Positions 6,594 through 14,482 of a DNA stretch of 64,000 nt are shown piece by piece; position 1 is the first letter of the stretch; each line of letters opens with the position of its first letter. The notes under the pieces are model-generated. The model saw only the letters and a program-made list of their open reading frames with translations. It had not been told where the DNA came from and made no database searches. The stretch covers positions 186,001-250,000 of the forward strand of contig NZ_KB906257.1 of the NCBI RefSeq assembly GCF_000381265.1, read 5' to 3'. Source of the stretch: Curvibacter lanceolatus ATCC 14669. Its GTDB lineage: Bacteria > Pseudomonadota > Gammaproteobacteria > Burkholderiales > Burkholderiaceae_C. The translations under genes were made by a program, and so were the position numbers.

Positions 6594-8060
6594 ATGCCCA
6601 CCCCAAAAAGCATACAAGATGAGGCTTTGCCAAGCTGGTTGCCGCTGCTGGCGGTGCGCGGTGGGCCCCGTTTTTTGCAGATTGCGGACGCCGTGCAGGC
6701 GGCGGTGGCTGATGGATCGCTGAAGCCCGGTGACCGTCTGCCGCCGCAGCGCCAGATGGCCGCGTGGCTGGCGGTGGACCTGACGACGGTCACGCGCGCC
6801 TACGACGAGGCGCGGCGCCGCAGGCTGCTGGAGGGGCGTGGTGCCCGGGGCACCTATGTGGCGGCGCCCAAGGTCGAGCTGAGCGCCGTGCTCGACCTGA
6901 GCATGAACACCCCGCCACAGCCGCAGGGGGTGGATTTTGACGACCTGTTGAAACAAGGCCTGTCTCAAGTGCTGATGAGGGCCGATGGCGGCATGTTGAT
7001 GACCTACCACCTGGCCGGCGGCAGCGACTCCGACCGCCAGGCTGGGGCCCGGTGGCTTGAGCCCATGTTGGGGCCGCTGGAGGCCAGTCAGTTGGTGGTC
7101 TGCCCGGGGGCGCAGGCGGCCATCGCCGCCTTGATGCTGGCGTTGACGGGGCCGGGCGATGTCATCCTCACAGAGCCGATGGGCTACCCGGGCTTGCGCG
7201 CCGCGGCCACCCAATTTGGCCGGCGCATCCAGGTGGTGGAGGCGGACGAGCAGGGCATGCTGCCCGATCGGCTGGAGCAAGCCTGCCGCCAGCACCAGCA
7301 CCAGCACCAGCACCAGCACCAGCACCAGCACCAGCACCAGCACCAGCACCAGCACCAGCACCCGCCCGGGCTGCTCTACCTCAATCCGACCTTGCAGAAC
7401 CCGACCGCCATCACCATGCCGCAGCACCGGCGCCAGGCGCTTGCCAGCGTGGCCCAGCGCTGCCAGCTGCGCATCATCGAAGACGACCCCTACTGGCGCC
7501 TGGCCGATGCCGCGCCCCCTCCGGTGGCCACCTATGCGCCAGAGCAGGTGTACTACATCTCCACCCTGTCGAAATGCCTCACGCCCGGCTTGCGGGTGGC
7601 CTACGTGTTGATGCGCGACCCGCAAGAGCGGGAGCGCTTTCTGCTCGCGCTGAGGTCTTTTGCGCTGATGGCGGCCCCGCTGAGCGCCGCCCTGGCCACG
7701 CAGTGGATCTTCGACGGTTCGGCCGACGGCTTGATGCAAGGCGTGCGCCAGGAGGCGCGCCAGCGCCACTGGATGGCCCGGGATGTGCTGGCCGGGCGCT
7801 ACAGCGGCGCTGGCGACGGCCTGCATGTGTGGCTGCAGTTGCCGGCGTACTGGAGCCCCTCGCAACTGGCCCGTGCCGCCGACAGCGAGGGCATTGCCGT
7901 CACGCCGGCAGAGGCCTTTGCCATGGGCAGCAGGTCGGCCAATGCCATCCGGATCTCCTTGGGCGGCATCCAGGACCGTGGGCGCTTGCAGGCCGGCCTG
8001 CAGCGGCTGTCGCAGTTGCTGGCGCGGCAGCCCGAGGCGTTCAGCGCTGCCGTGGTTTGA
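6594..8060 (+). CDS. MocR-family regulator (GntR HTH fused to aminotransferase) with a QH repeat
   Basis: A 488-residue MocR/GabR-type protein. A GntR winged helix (about 25-95; LKPGDRLPPQRQMAAWL, DLTTVTRAYDEA) is followed by a class I/II aminotransferase-like domain with the PLP lysine in STLSKCLTPG (Lys327) and LYLNPTLQNPT. MocR proteins use PLP or amino-acid-derived ligands to switch transcription, usually of divergent neighbours; here the divergent gene is the small membrane protein at 6210. Residues 233-256 are twelve Gln-His pairs encoded by twelve perfect CAGCAC repeats, inserted in a loop before the LYLNP strand. I know of no such insert in the family. The start at ATG 6594 gives the expected N-terminal length. 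Confidence 0.88.
   Translation: MPTPKSIQDEALPSWLPLLAVRGGPRFLQIADAVQAAVADGSLKPGDRLPPQRQMAAWLAVDLTTVTRAYDEARRRRLLEGRGARGTYVAAPKVELSAVLDLSMNTPPQPQGVDFDDLLKQGLSQVLMRADGGMLMTYHLAGGSDSDRQAGARWLEPMLGPLEASQLVVCPGAQAAIAALMLALTGPGDVILTEPMGYPGLRAAATQFGRRIQVVEADEQGMLPDRLEQACRQHQHQHQHQHQHQHQHQHQHQHQHPPGLLYLNPTLQNPTAITMPQHRRQALASVAQRCQLRIIEDDPYWRLADAAPPPVATYAPEQVYYISTLSKCLTPGLRVAYVLMRDPQERERFLLALRSFALMAAPLSAALATQWIFDGSADGLMQGVRQEARQRHWMARDVLAGRYSGAGDGLHVWLQLPAYWSPSQLARAADSEGIAVTPAEAFAMGSRSANAIRISLGGIQDRGRLQAGLQRLSQLLARQPEAFSAAVV
7290..7361 (+). repeat. Hexanucleotide microsatellite (CAGCAC)12, in frame
   Basis: Twelve perfect, uninterrupted copies of CAGCAC lie inside the MocR gene and encode (Gln-His)12. 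Six-base units change length without breaking the frame, so slippage would vary protein loop length, not switch the gene off. Confidence 0.97.
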
Positions 8061-8477
8061 CTGGCCCGGCAGCCGGGCGCGCCGTGCAGGGGGGCTCTGC
8101 AGGCGCTCGCACCTGGGGCGGCCAGGGCGCGGGGGCCCGGCCCGTCATGTGCCGTTGTTGTTCGTTCAATGAACTCACACTATTTCTGTTCAAGAAATAT
8201 TACAAATTCAAATACCAGTTTTTATTGTGCGTCATGACTTGATTGTCACGAAGCCGAGACGGGTGACGGGCAAAGTTGGCACAGCCTTGCCATCGTGGTT
8301 CGGCAAACGAACGGGGTCAGCGGGTGATGGGCTTGTGTGGCCCGGGCTTGCCAAGCCCCGTTCAAGCAACTTGTTGCCGCCATGCCCCGCAGGCGAACTG
8401 CCCGTGCGGGTGAGGTCGGCATCGCCTTTCAACGCAATCTAGTCGTCAGCCAGGCGCTGACGAATCGAGGACACATG
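8061..8477 (+). promoter_or_regulatory. Long porin upstream region with AT-rich operator-like repeats
   Basis: This 417-base stretch holds no gene I can support. Its middle (about 8150-8240) is strikingly AT-rich for this genome and probably contains the porin promoter. Two perfect inverted repeats are visible: GTTCA-A-TGAAC (8164-8174) and TATTTCT/AGAAATA (8181-8187 and 8193-8199) around GTTCA. If transcription starts here, the porin mRNA would have a 5' leader of over 200 bases, a common target of small RNAs. I could not assign -35/-10 boxes confidently. The remaining sequence is GC-rich and featureless. Confidence 0.4.
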
Positions 8478-9629
8478 ATGAAAAAGACCCTGATCGCTCT
8501 GGCCGCCCTGGGCGCGCTGACTTCGGTGGCGCAAGCCCAATCGAGCGTGGCTTTGTATGGCCTGCTGGACAGTGGCGTGCGCCACGACAGCGCCGGCCCC
8601 AAGGGCAGTGCGGGCAACACCGGTACGCAGAACCTGTTCACCTCGGGCATTCTGAACACCTCGCGCTTCGGCTTCCGTGGCACGGAAGACCTGGGCGGCG
8701 GCATGAAGGCCAACTTCAACCTGGAGTCGGGCATCAACGCGGGCACGGGTGCCGGCTCCAGCACCAGCAACATCTTCGACCGCCGCGCCGTGCTGGGCAT
8801 GGAAGACAGCTGGGGCCGTGTCGACATCGGCCGCAACACCACCTTTGCCTATGACCTGCAGGCGGGCTATGTGAACGATCCGCTGGGCCAGGAGCTGACC
8901 ACCAACCGCCAGAACGCCGCCGTGTCGGCCACCTCGGTGAACCCCCTGGGCACCCTGGTGGGTTCGGCCTTGGACACCTCGCGCCGCGACAACATGGTCA
9001 AGTACCTGAGCCCCAAGCTGGCAGGCACCAACCTGGGCCTAGCTTACTCGTTCGGCAACGTGTCGGGCTCCACCGCCGCCAACTCGTCGGTGCAGTTCAT
9101 GGCCAAGTACGACGTTCGCCCCCTGCAACTGGGCCTGTCGTACGACCGCCTGCGCGACACCGCCGGCCGCAAGCAAACCCTGTTGACCACGGGCGGCAAC
9201 TACATCTTCGAAGGCTACAAGGTCACCGGTGGCTACACCCAGATGCAGGCCGACGCCGGCTTTGTGAACAGCAACACCTCGATCCTGACCAACTCGGGCT
9301 CCAGCACCTCGCTGTACAAGTTCCTGGCCGGCGCCTCGGCCAGCACCACCGGCCTGAAGGCCGCGGTGTTCGACCTGGGCGTGGGCTTCAATGCCACGCC
9401 GCTGACCCAGGTGGTGGTGGCCTACTACAACACCAAGTACAGCGCCGATGGCCTGTCGTCCAACCGCTATGACACCTTTGCCGCCCGCGCCCGCTACACC
9501 CTGAGCAAGCGCACCGACCTGTACGCCGCCATCGACTACACCAAGGCCAAGGGCATGACGGCCGCCCAGACCGCCAGCGGCACCACCAGCAACACCGGCC
9601 TGTCGGTCGGTATCCAGCACCGCTTCTGA
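8478..9629 (+). CDS. Outer-membrane porin (Gram-negative porin, Burkholderiales type)
   Basis: A 383-residue trimeric beta-barrel porin. The signal peptide MKKTLIALAALGALTSVAQA ends in AQA with mature QSSVALYG. Typical segments are SRFGFRGTEDLGGGMKANF (the strand-L1 signature), a regular pattern of aromatic-ended beta strands such as ARARYTLSKRTDLYAAIDY, and a C-terminal phenylalanine (GIQHRF) needed for barrel assembly. The start is ATG 8478 with GAGG 7 bases upstream; an ATG one codon earlier is too close to that site. It allows diffusion of small solutes; specificity is not readable. It is followed by an intrinsic terminator, so it is monocistronic. Confidence 0.93.
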   Translation: MKKTLIALAALGALTSVAQAQSSVALYGLLDSGVRHDSAGPKGSAGNTGTQNLFTSGILNTSRFGFRGTEDLGGGMKANFNLESGINAGTGAGSSTSNIFDRRAVLGMEDSWGRVDIGRNTTFAYDLQAGYVNDPLGQELTTNRQNAAVSATSVNPLGTLVGSALDTSRRDNMVKYLSPKLAGTNLGLAYSFGNVSGSTAANSSVQFMAKYDVRPLQLGLSYDRLRDTAGRKQTLLTTGGNYIFEGYKVTGGYTQMQADAGFVNSNTSILTNSGSSTSLYKFLAGASASTTGLKAAVFDLGVGFNATPLTQVVVAYYNTKYSADGLSSNRYDTFAARARYTLSKRTDLYAAIDYTKAKGMTAAQTASGTTSNTGLSVGIQHRF

Positions 9630-9700
9630 CGGGCTGAACCGGGCGGGCGCTGCCGCGCCGGCCCGGTTTCCCAGGTGATTTTTCATTGCGTTTTACCCGC

Positions 9701-9727
9701 CCCGCCTGCCAGCGTGGCGGGTTTTTT
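9701..9727 (+). terminator. Intrinsic terminator after the porin
   Basis: The stem CCCGCC/GGCGGG (9701-9706 and 9716-9721) with a 9-base loop is followed by six T residues. It lies 70 bases after the porin stop and before the convergent LysR gene. Confidence 0.8.
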
Positions 9728-9747
9728 CATGGGGGCGGCTCATCGGC

Positions 9748-10692
9748 TCATCGGCCCACCGTGCGCTGCAGCCCCATGAAGCTGGTCCATTTGCGCTCGG
9801 CCTCATCGCGCTCGAACTCGGCCACCATGAAGTCGATGAAGGAGCGCACCTTGGCCGACAGGTGCCGCCGGTTGGGGTAGGCGATGTTGATCTGGATGCG
9901 GGGCAGGTCCCAGTCGTTGAGTAGCGGCACCAGCCGGCCCGCCACGATGTCGTCGTACACGATGTAGCTGGGCTGCACCAGAATGCCCAGGCCGCTGAGC
10001 GCGGCGGCGCGCAGCACCTGGCCGTCGTTGGATTCGAGCAGGCCCTGGATGGGCACGGTCTGGGTGTGGTCGCCCCGGCTCAGACGCAGCTCGTGGGCGT
10101 TGTTGGCGTGCACATAGATCAGAAAGTCGTGGCCCGCCAGCGCTTCGGGCGTCTGGGGCTGGCCCCGCTCGGCCAGGTAGCTGGCCGAGGCGCACAGCAC
10201 CCGGCGGGTCGAGCCCAGGCGCCGGATGGTGATGCTGCTGTCGGGTTCGAACTCGCGGTTGCGGATGGCCACATCGATGCCGTTGTCGATCATGTCCAGG
10301 TAGCGGTTGGCGGTTTCGATGTGGATGCGCACCTGGGGGTAGAGCTGGTGGTAGCGCACCAGGCGCGGCGCGATCTGCTGCATTGAAAACGACAGCGAGG
10401 CGCTGATGCGCAGCACGCCAGACGGGTTCAAGGTGCTGGAGTGGACGGCCGCCTCGGCCTCTTTCAGCTCGGCCAGCAGGGCGCGGGCGCGTTCGTAAAA
10501 ATCCTGCCCCTCGCTGGTCAGGTACAGGCGCCGCGTGTTGCGCTCGACCAGGCGGGCACTGAGCCGGGCCTCGAGTGAGGCCAGGTAGCGGCTGGCGGCC
10601 GGGTTGGACAGGCCCAAGGCCTCGGCCGCGCCGCCCAGGCTGCCCAGTTCGGCCACTTTGACAAACAGTTCCAGCTCGGTGAGGCGATCCAT
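9748..10692 (-). CDS. LysR-family regulator of the hydroxyquinol operon
   Basis: A 314-residue LysR regulator. The N-terminal winged helix (about 1-60) contains ELFVKVAELGSLGGAAEALG and NPAASRYLASLEARL; the rest is a two-lobed periplasmic-binding-like effector domain starting near residue 90 (GVLRISASLSF). It belongs to the CrgA/DsdC-like LTTR subgroup judged by the FYERARALLAELKEAE linker. It is divergent from the dioxygenase gene at 10806, the standard layout for an LTTR controlling an aromatic-degradation operon. A 10-bp palindrome spans its own start codon (10691-10713), fitting autoregulation. The effector is probably a pathway intermediate (inference). Confidence 0.9.
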   Translation of the reverse strand: MDRLTELELFVKVAELGSLGGAAEALGLSNPAASRYLASLEARLSARLVERNTRRLYLTSEGQDFYERARALLAELKEAEAAVHSSTLNPSGVLRISASLSFSMQQIAPRLVRYHQLYPQVRIHIETANRYLDMIDNGIDVAIRNREFEPDSSITIRRLGSTRRVLCASASYLAERGQPQTPEALAGHDFLIYVHANNAHELRLSRGDHTQTVPIQGLLESNDGQVLRAAALSGLGILVQPSYIVYDDIVAGRLVPLLNDWDLPRIQINIAYPNRRHLSAKVRSFIDFMVAEFERDEAERKWTSFMGLQRTVGR

Positions 10693-10713
10693 ATTTCCAT
10701 TTTATGGAAATAT
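10691..10713. promoter_or_regulatory. Palindromic operator overlapping the LysR start codon
   Basis: ATATTTCCAT (10691-10700) and ATGGAAATAT (10704-10713) form a perfect 10-bp inverted repeat with a TTT centre. The left arm includes two bases of the LysR ATG (10690-10692). It contains the T-N11-A shape bound by LysR proteins and lies about 93 bases before the dioxygenase start. Binding here would block LysR expression and could activate the divergent operon. Confidence 0.65.
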
Positions 10714-10805
10714 GATTTCCTTTGAATGCTGTTTTATTCTTCTGCGTGAAATTCTAAAGTGTCACCCAGGGCCCAGGCAGAGGCCTCAACCCCAGGAGAC
10801 ACGGC

Positions 10806-11642
10806 ATGCGCAACCTCAATCAAGACAACATCACCCAGGCGGTCATCGCCAGCTTTGGCGACACCCGCGACCCCAGGCTCAAAGAGATCATGATCAGCCT
10901 GGTGCAGCACCTGCATGCCTTTGCCCGCGAGGTGAAGCTGACCGAGGCGGAGTGGTTTGCAGGCATCGAGTTCCTGACCCGCTGCGGCCACATCACCGAC
11001 GAGCGCCGGCAAGAGTTCATCCTGCTGTCCGATGTGCTGGGCCTGTCGATGCTCACGGTGGCCATGAACCAGGACAAGCCCCATGGCTGCACCGAGGCCA
11101 CGGTGTTCGGGCCCTTCCATGTCAAGAACGCCCCCCATTACGAGCTGGGGGCCGACATCTCCAACGGCGCCAAGGGCACACCCTGCCTGGTGCGCGGTCG
11201 GGTGCTCGACACCCGGGGCCAGCCGGTGGCCGGGGCGCATCTGGATGTCTGGCAGTCGGACGAGGACGGCCTGTACGACGTGCAGCACGAGGGCCTGACC
11301 CAGGCCCAGGCGCGCGGCACCTTGAACGCCGATGCCCAGGGCCGCTACCACTTCCGCTCCATCGTGGCCGTGCCCTACGCCATTCCGCACGATGGGCCGG
11401 TGGGGGCGCTGCTGGAGGCCACCGGCCGCCATCCCTGGCGGCCCGCCCACCTGCACTTCAAGATCGACGCGCCGGGCTACCAGAGCCTGATCACCCATGT
11501 GTTCCGCGATCAGAGCGACTACCTCGACTCGGACGCCGTGTTCGGCGTGCGCCAGTCGCTGGTGTGCGACTGGGTGCCCCAGCCCGACGGCTCTTACCTG
11601 CTGGAGTACGACTTCGTGCTCAACCCGGCCTCGGCGCAATAA
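10806..11642 (+). CDS. Hydroxyquinol 1,2-dioxygenase (intradiol)
   Basis: A 278-residue intradiol dioxygenase that cleaves hydroxyquinol (1,2,4-trihydroxybenzene) with O2 to maleylacetate. The N-terminal helical dimerisation domain (about 1-100) is the dioxygenase_N type (EIMISLVQHLHAFAREVKLT). The Fe(III) ligands line up with those of known hydroxyquinol enzymes by spacing: Tyr157 (GLYDVQ), Tyr191 (VPYAIP), His215 and His217 (PAHLHF). Assignment to hydroxyquinol and not catechol rests on the downstream maleylacetate reductase. It starts at ATG 10806, preceded by AGGAGAC about 10 bases upstream. It heads a five-gene operon with overlapping or nearly touching genes. Confidence 0.9.
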   Translation: MRNLNQDNITQAVIASFGDTRDPRLKEIMISLVQHLHAFAREVKLTEAEWFAGIEFLTRCGHITDERRQEFILLSDVLGLSMLTVAMNQDKPHGCTEATVFGPFHVKNAPHYELGADISNGAKGTPCLVRGRVLDTRGQPVAGAHLDVWQSDEDGLYDVQHEGLTQAQARGTLNADAQGRYHFRSIVAVPYAIPHDGPVGALLEATGRHPWRPAHLHFKIDAPGYQSLITHVFRDQSDYLDSDAVFGVRQSLVCDWVPQPDGSYLLEYDFVLNPASAQ

Positions 11643-11646
11643 CACC

Positions 11647-11946
11647 ATGCTGTACGTCTTTCACCTCATCGACCGGCCCGGGTCGGCCGCGCTGCGCCTG
11701 CAAACGCGCCCCGAGCACAAAGCCTGTCTGGCCCAGCTTCAAGAGCGCATCGCTTTTGCCGGCCCCCTGCTGCAAGACGATGGCCAGACCATGATCGGCA
11801 GCCTGCTGGTCATCGACTTCCCGGGCCGCGCCGCGGCCGAGGCCTGGCTGGCGCAGGAGCCGTTTCACCGCTCAGGCCTGTACGCCAGCGTGCAGATCCA
11901 TGCCTTCAGCAACCTCTGGCCCCAGCGGATCGGATTCGCCCCATGA
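11647..11946 (+). CDS. YCII-domain small protein
   Basis: A 99-residue YCII/dimeric alpha-beta-barrel protein (MLYVFHLIDRPGSAALRLQT; FAGPLLQDDGQTMIGSLLVID; AEAWLAQEPFHRSGLY). The fold is related to muconolactone isomerase. The pattern H-x6-L then G-P-L-L and D-P-F/EPFH is typical of the family. It starts 4 bases after the dioxygenase stop and overlaps the next gene by 4 bases, so it is co-translated. A role in hydroxyquinol or lactone handling is likely from context, but the exact reaction is not known. Confidence 0.85.
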   Translation: MLYVFHLIDRPGSAALRLQTRPEHKACLAQLQERIAFAGPLLQDDGQTMIGSLLVIDFPGRAAAEAWLAQEPFHRSGLYASVQIHAFSNLWPQRIGFAP

Positions 11947-12299
11947 ACCCCGGCCCACACGTGCGCCACATCGTGATGTGGAACATCGCCGGGGCCAGCC
12001 CGGCAGAAAAGCGCGCCAACATCGAGCGCCTGCGCCAGGGCTTTGAGCGGCTCAGGGGCCGCATCCCCGGCCTGCTGCAGCTGGACATCGGTGTGGACAG
12101 CAGCGGGGTCGACTACGCCTGCGATGTGGTGCTCTACAGCGAGTTCGCCTCCCAGGCCGCCCTGGATGCCTACGCCACCCACCCCGAACACCTGCAACTG
12201 AAGGCCGCACTGGGCAGCATGCGCACGGCGCGCCATCAGGTGGACTACGCCTGGGCGCCCCTGGCGGCCGCGATCGACACCCCGGAGCCACCCCAATGA
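11943..12299 (+). CDS. Dabb (stress-responsive A/B barrel) protein
   Basis: A 118-residue protein of the Dabb family. It begins with VRHIVMWNIAGASPAEKR and continues with FERLRGRIPGLLQLDIG, DVVLYSEFASQAALDAYATHPEH, the family's signature His and Asp-Ala-Tyr-Hxx-H elements. Dabb proteins are small dimers; some are aromatic-pathway cyclases or isomerases, others are of unknown role. ATGA overlaps at both ends tie it to its neighbours. Two adjacent small alpha-beta-barrel proteins between the dioxygenase and reductase suggest an accessory isomerisation or protective step (inference). Confidence 0.85.
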   Translation: MNPGPHVRHIVMWNIAGASPAEKRANIERLRQGFERLRGRIPGLLQLDIGVDSSGVDYACDVVLYSEFASQAALDAYATHPEHLQLKAALGSMRTARHQVDYAWAPLAAAIDTPEPPQ

Positions 12300-13405
12300 A
12301 CGACTTCATCTACCAGGCCCAATCGCCTCGCGTCGTGTTTGGCGCCGGTTCGCTCCAGCACCTGGAGCGCGAAATCGATCTTCTGGGCGCGCGGCGGGCG
12401 CTGGTCTTGTGCACCCCGCAGCAGGCCGGGGCGGCCCAGGCCGTGGTCGATCGCCTGGGCCCGCGTGCGGCGGGCCTGTACGCCCAGGCCGTGATGCACG
12501 TGCCCATCGAAACCGCCCGTGCGGCCCGTGCCGAGGCCGCCCGCCTGCAGGCCGATTGCGCCATCGCGCTGGGTGGCGGCTCGACCATCGGGCTGGGCAA
12601 GGCCATCGCCCTGGAGTCGGGGCTGCCGATCGTGGCCATTCCCACCACCTATGCCGGCAGCGAGATGACCCCGATCTACGGCATCACCGAGGCCGGCCTC
12701 AAGAAGACGGGGCGCGATCCCCGCGTCCTGCCGCGCACCGTGATTTACGACCCCGAGCTGAGTCGCAGCCTGCCCCTGGCCCTCAGCGCCACCAGCGGCA
12801 TGAACGCCATGGCCCACGCGGTCGAGGGCCTGTACGCCAGCGACAGCAACCCCATCCTGGACCTGATGGCCGAGGAGGGCATCCGGGCCCTGGCCACGGC
12901 CTTGCCGCAGATACGCCAGCAGCCCCCTCACCCTGGCTCGGGCCCGGGCCCGTCGGCCCAGGCTGGCGAAGCCCGCGCCCAGGCCCTGTATGGCGCCTGG
13001 TTGTGCGGCAGCGTGCTGGGGCAGGTGAGCATGGCCTTGCACCACAAGCTCTGCCACACCCTGGGCGGCAGCTTCAACCTGCCCCATGCCGAAACCCACA
13101 CCGTGGTGCTGCCGCATGCGCTGGCCTTCAATCTGCCGCAGGTGCCCCTGGCCGCCCAGCGCATCGCCCGGGCGCTGGGCCTGCCCCACGCGGGGCAAGC
13201 CGCCACCGGCCTGTACGACCTGGCCCGCTCGCTGGGCACGCCGCTGAGCCTGCGTGAGCTGGGCCTGCAAGAGCGCGACCTCGACCGCGTCTGCGAACTG
13301 GCCCTGACCCAGCAATACCCCAACCCGCGGCCCCTGGAGCAGGCCGCGCTGCGCCAGCTTTTGCAAATGGCCTACGAAGGCACCCGGCCGGGCACGCCGG
13401 ACTGA
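12296..13405 (+). CDS. Maleylacetate reductase
   Basis: A 369-residue member of the iron-containing alcohol dehydrogenase superfamily. It reduces maleylacetate to 3-oxoadipate with NAD(P)H, delivering carbon to the beta-ketoadipate route. Visible features are FGAGSLQHLEREI near the N-terminus, the dinucleotide-binding GGGSTIGLGKAIAL, the substrate loop PTTYAGSEMTPIYG, and SGMNAMAHAVEGLYA, with a helical C-terminal half. Those segments are characteristic of the maleylacetate reductase branch. It overlaps the Dabb gene by ATGA and is followed after 24 bases by the Bug gene. Confidence 0.92.
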   Translation: MNDFIYQAQSPRVVFGAGSLQHLEREIDLLGARRALVLCTPQQAGAAQAVVDRLGPRAAGLYAQAVMHVPIETARAARAEAARLQADCAIALGGGSTIGLGKAIALESGLPIVAIPTTYAGSEMTPIYGITEAGLKKTGRDPRVLPRTVIYDPELSRSLPLALSATSGMNAMAHAVEGLYASDSNPILDLMAEEGIRALATALPQIRQQPPHPGSGPGPSAQAGEARAQALYGAWLCGSVLGQVSMALHHKLCHTLGGSFNLPHAETHTVVLPHALAFNLPQVPLAAQRIARALGLPHAGQAATGLYDLARSLGTPLSLRELGLQERDLDRVCELALTQQYPNPRPLEQAALRQLLQMAYEGTRPGTPD

Positions 13406-13429
13406 ACCCCACAACAACCAGGAGACAAC

Positions 13430-14482
13430 ATGACACGCCAAACCACCGCCCCCCAAACCACCGCCCTCCGATCCAGCCCCGGGTTGGCCCAGAGCCTTTC
13501 CCGCAGCCTTTCTCGCGGCCTTTCTCGCAGGGGGTGCCACCTGGCCCTGCTCGGCCTGGCCGCAGCGGCCTGCGGCCCGGCCCTGGCGCAGGACAAATAC
13601 CCCAGCAAGGTGATCAAGGTCATCGTGCCGTTCCCGGCCGGAACCGCCCCCGATGTGATGGCCCGGTTCTGGGGCGAGCGGCTGGGCAAGGCCCTGGGGC
13701 AGGGGGTGGTGGTCGACAACAAGCCCGGGGCCAGCACCATCGTGGGCACCCAGCAGTTCGTGGCCTCGCCGGCGGACGGCTACACCTTTCTGTACACCGC
13801 CAGCGGCACGGTGGCCATCAACCCCTATGTGTACAAAAAGCTGCCCTACCAGACCAGCGATCTGGTGCCCGTGATCCAGACCCTGTCGATCCCGCTGGTG
13901 ATCAGCGTGGCGGCCAGTTCGCCCTACAAGACCCTGGGCGACCTGATCAAGGACGCCAAGGAGCACCCCAACCAGCTCAGCTACGCCTCCTACGGCGTGG
14001 CCACGGCGCCCCATGTGTCGATGGCCTACTTTGCCAACAGCGCCAACATCACGCTGAACCATGTGCCCTACAAGGACGGCGGCCTCAACGACATCGTGGG
14101 CGGTCAGGTGGGCACGGCCTTCAGCCCGATCGCCGATGTGTTGCAGTTCATCCGCACCGGCCGCGTCCGCGCGCTGGCCGTGTCCAGCCGGCAACGCCTG
14201 GAGTCCCTGCCCCAGGTGCCCACCGTGGCCGAGACCTTCCCGGGCTTCGAGGGCGACTCCTGGCATGGCGTGTTCGCTTTGAAGGGCACGCCGCAGGCCG
14301 TCATCGATCAGGTGTCGTCGATCTCCCAGAAGATCGTGGCCTCCGACGAGTACCGCAAATACCTGGCCAGCATGGGCCTGGTGCCCATCGGCGGCAGCCC
14401 CGAAACCTTTGCCACCGTGCTGCAGGCCGACAGCAAGCGCTGGATGGCGGTGGTCAAGAACAACAACATCAGTCTGGATTGA
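13430..14482 (+). CDS. Bug/TctC-family periplasmic substrate-binding protein
   Basis: A 350-residue tripartite-tricarboxylate-transporter receptor of the Bug family, expanded in Burkholderiales. The long N-terminus includes a tandem SLSR motif, then a hydrophobic segment (CHLALLGLAAAACGPALAQ) and mature YPSKVIKVIVPFPAG. Bug signatures include PFPAGTAPDVMARF, VVVDNKPGASTIVGTQ, and GTPQAVIDQV. Bug proteins bind carboxylates or aromatic acids. Its place at the end of the hydroxyquinol operon suggests capture of the pathway's aromatic precursor (inference). No membrane TctAB partner is nearby. The codons for SLSR are a 12-base tandem repeat at about 13498-13533. Confidence 0.9.
   Translation: MTRQTTAPQTTALRSSPGLAQSLSRSLSRGLSRRGCHLALLGLAAAACGPALAQDKYPSKVIKVIVPFPAGTAPDVMARFWGERLGKALGQGVVVDNKPGASTIVGTQQFVASPADGYTFLYTASGTVAINPYVYKKLPYQTSDLVPVIQTLSIPLVISVAASSPYKTLGDLIKDAKEHPNQLSYASYGVATAPHVSMAYFANSANITLNHVPYKDGGLNDIVGGQVGTAFSPIADVLQFIRTGRVRALAVSSRQRLESLPQVPTVAETFPGFEGDSWHGVFALKGTPQAVIDQVSSISQKIVASDEYRKYLASMGLVPIGGSPETFATVLQADSKRWMAVVKNNNISLD

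Noticed and set aside
7290-7361. CRISPR-like array
   Set aside because: The CAGCAC copies are directly adjacent without spacers and lie in frame inside a gene, so it is a microsatellite.
6456-7865. Upstream extension of the small membrane protein's frame to about 550 codons
   Set aside because: It is antisense to the MocR gene and includes a Leu-Val run from the CAGCAC repeat. Only the last 81 codons look real.
12245-14266. Long minus-strand open frame opposite maleylacetate reductase and the Bug gene
   Set aside because: The plus-strand genes carry clear motifs and operon overlaps; the antisense frame is compositional only.
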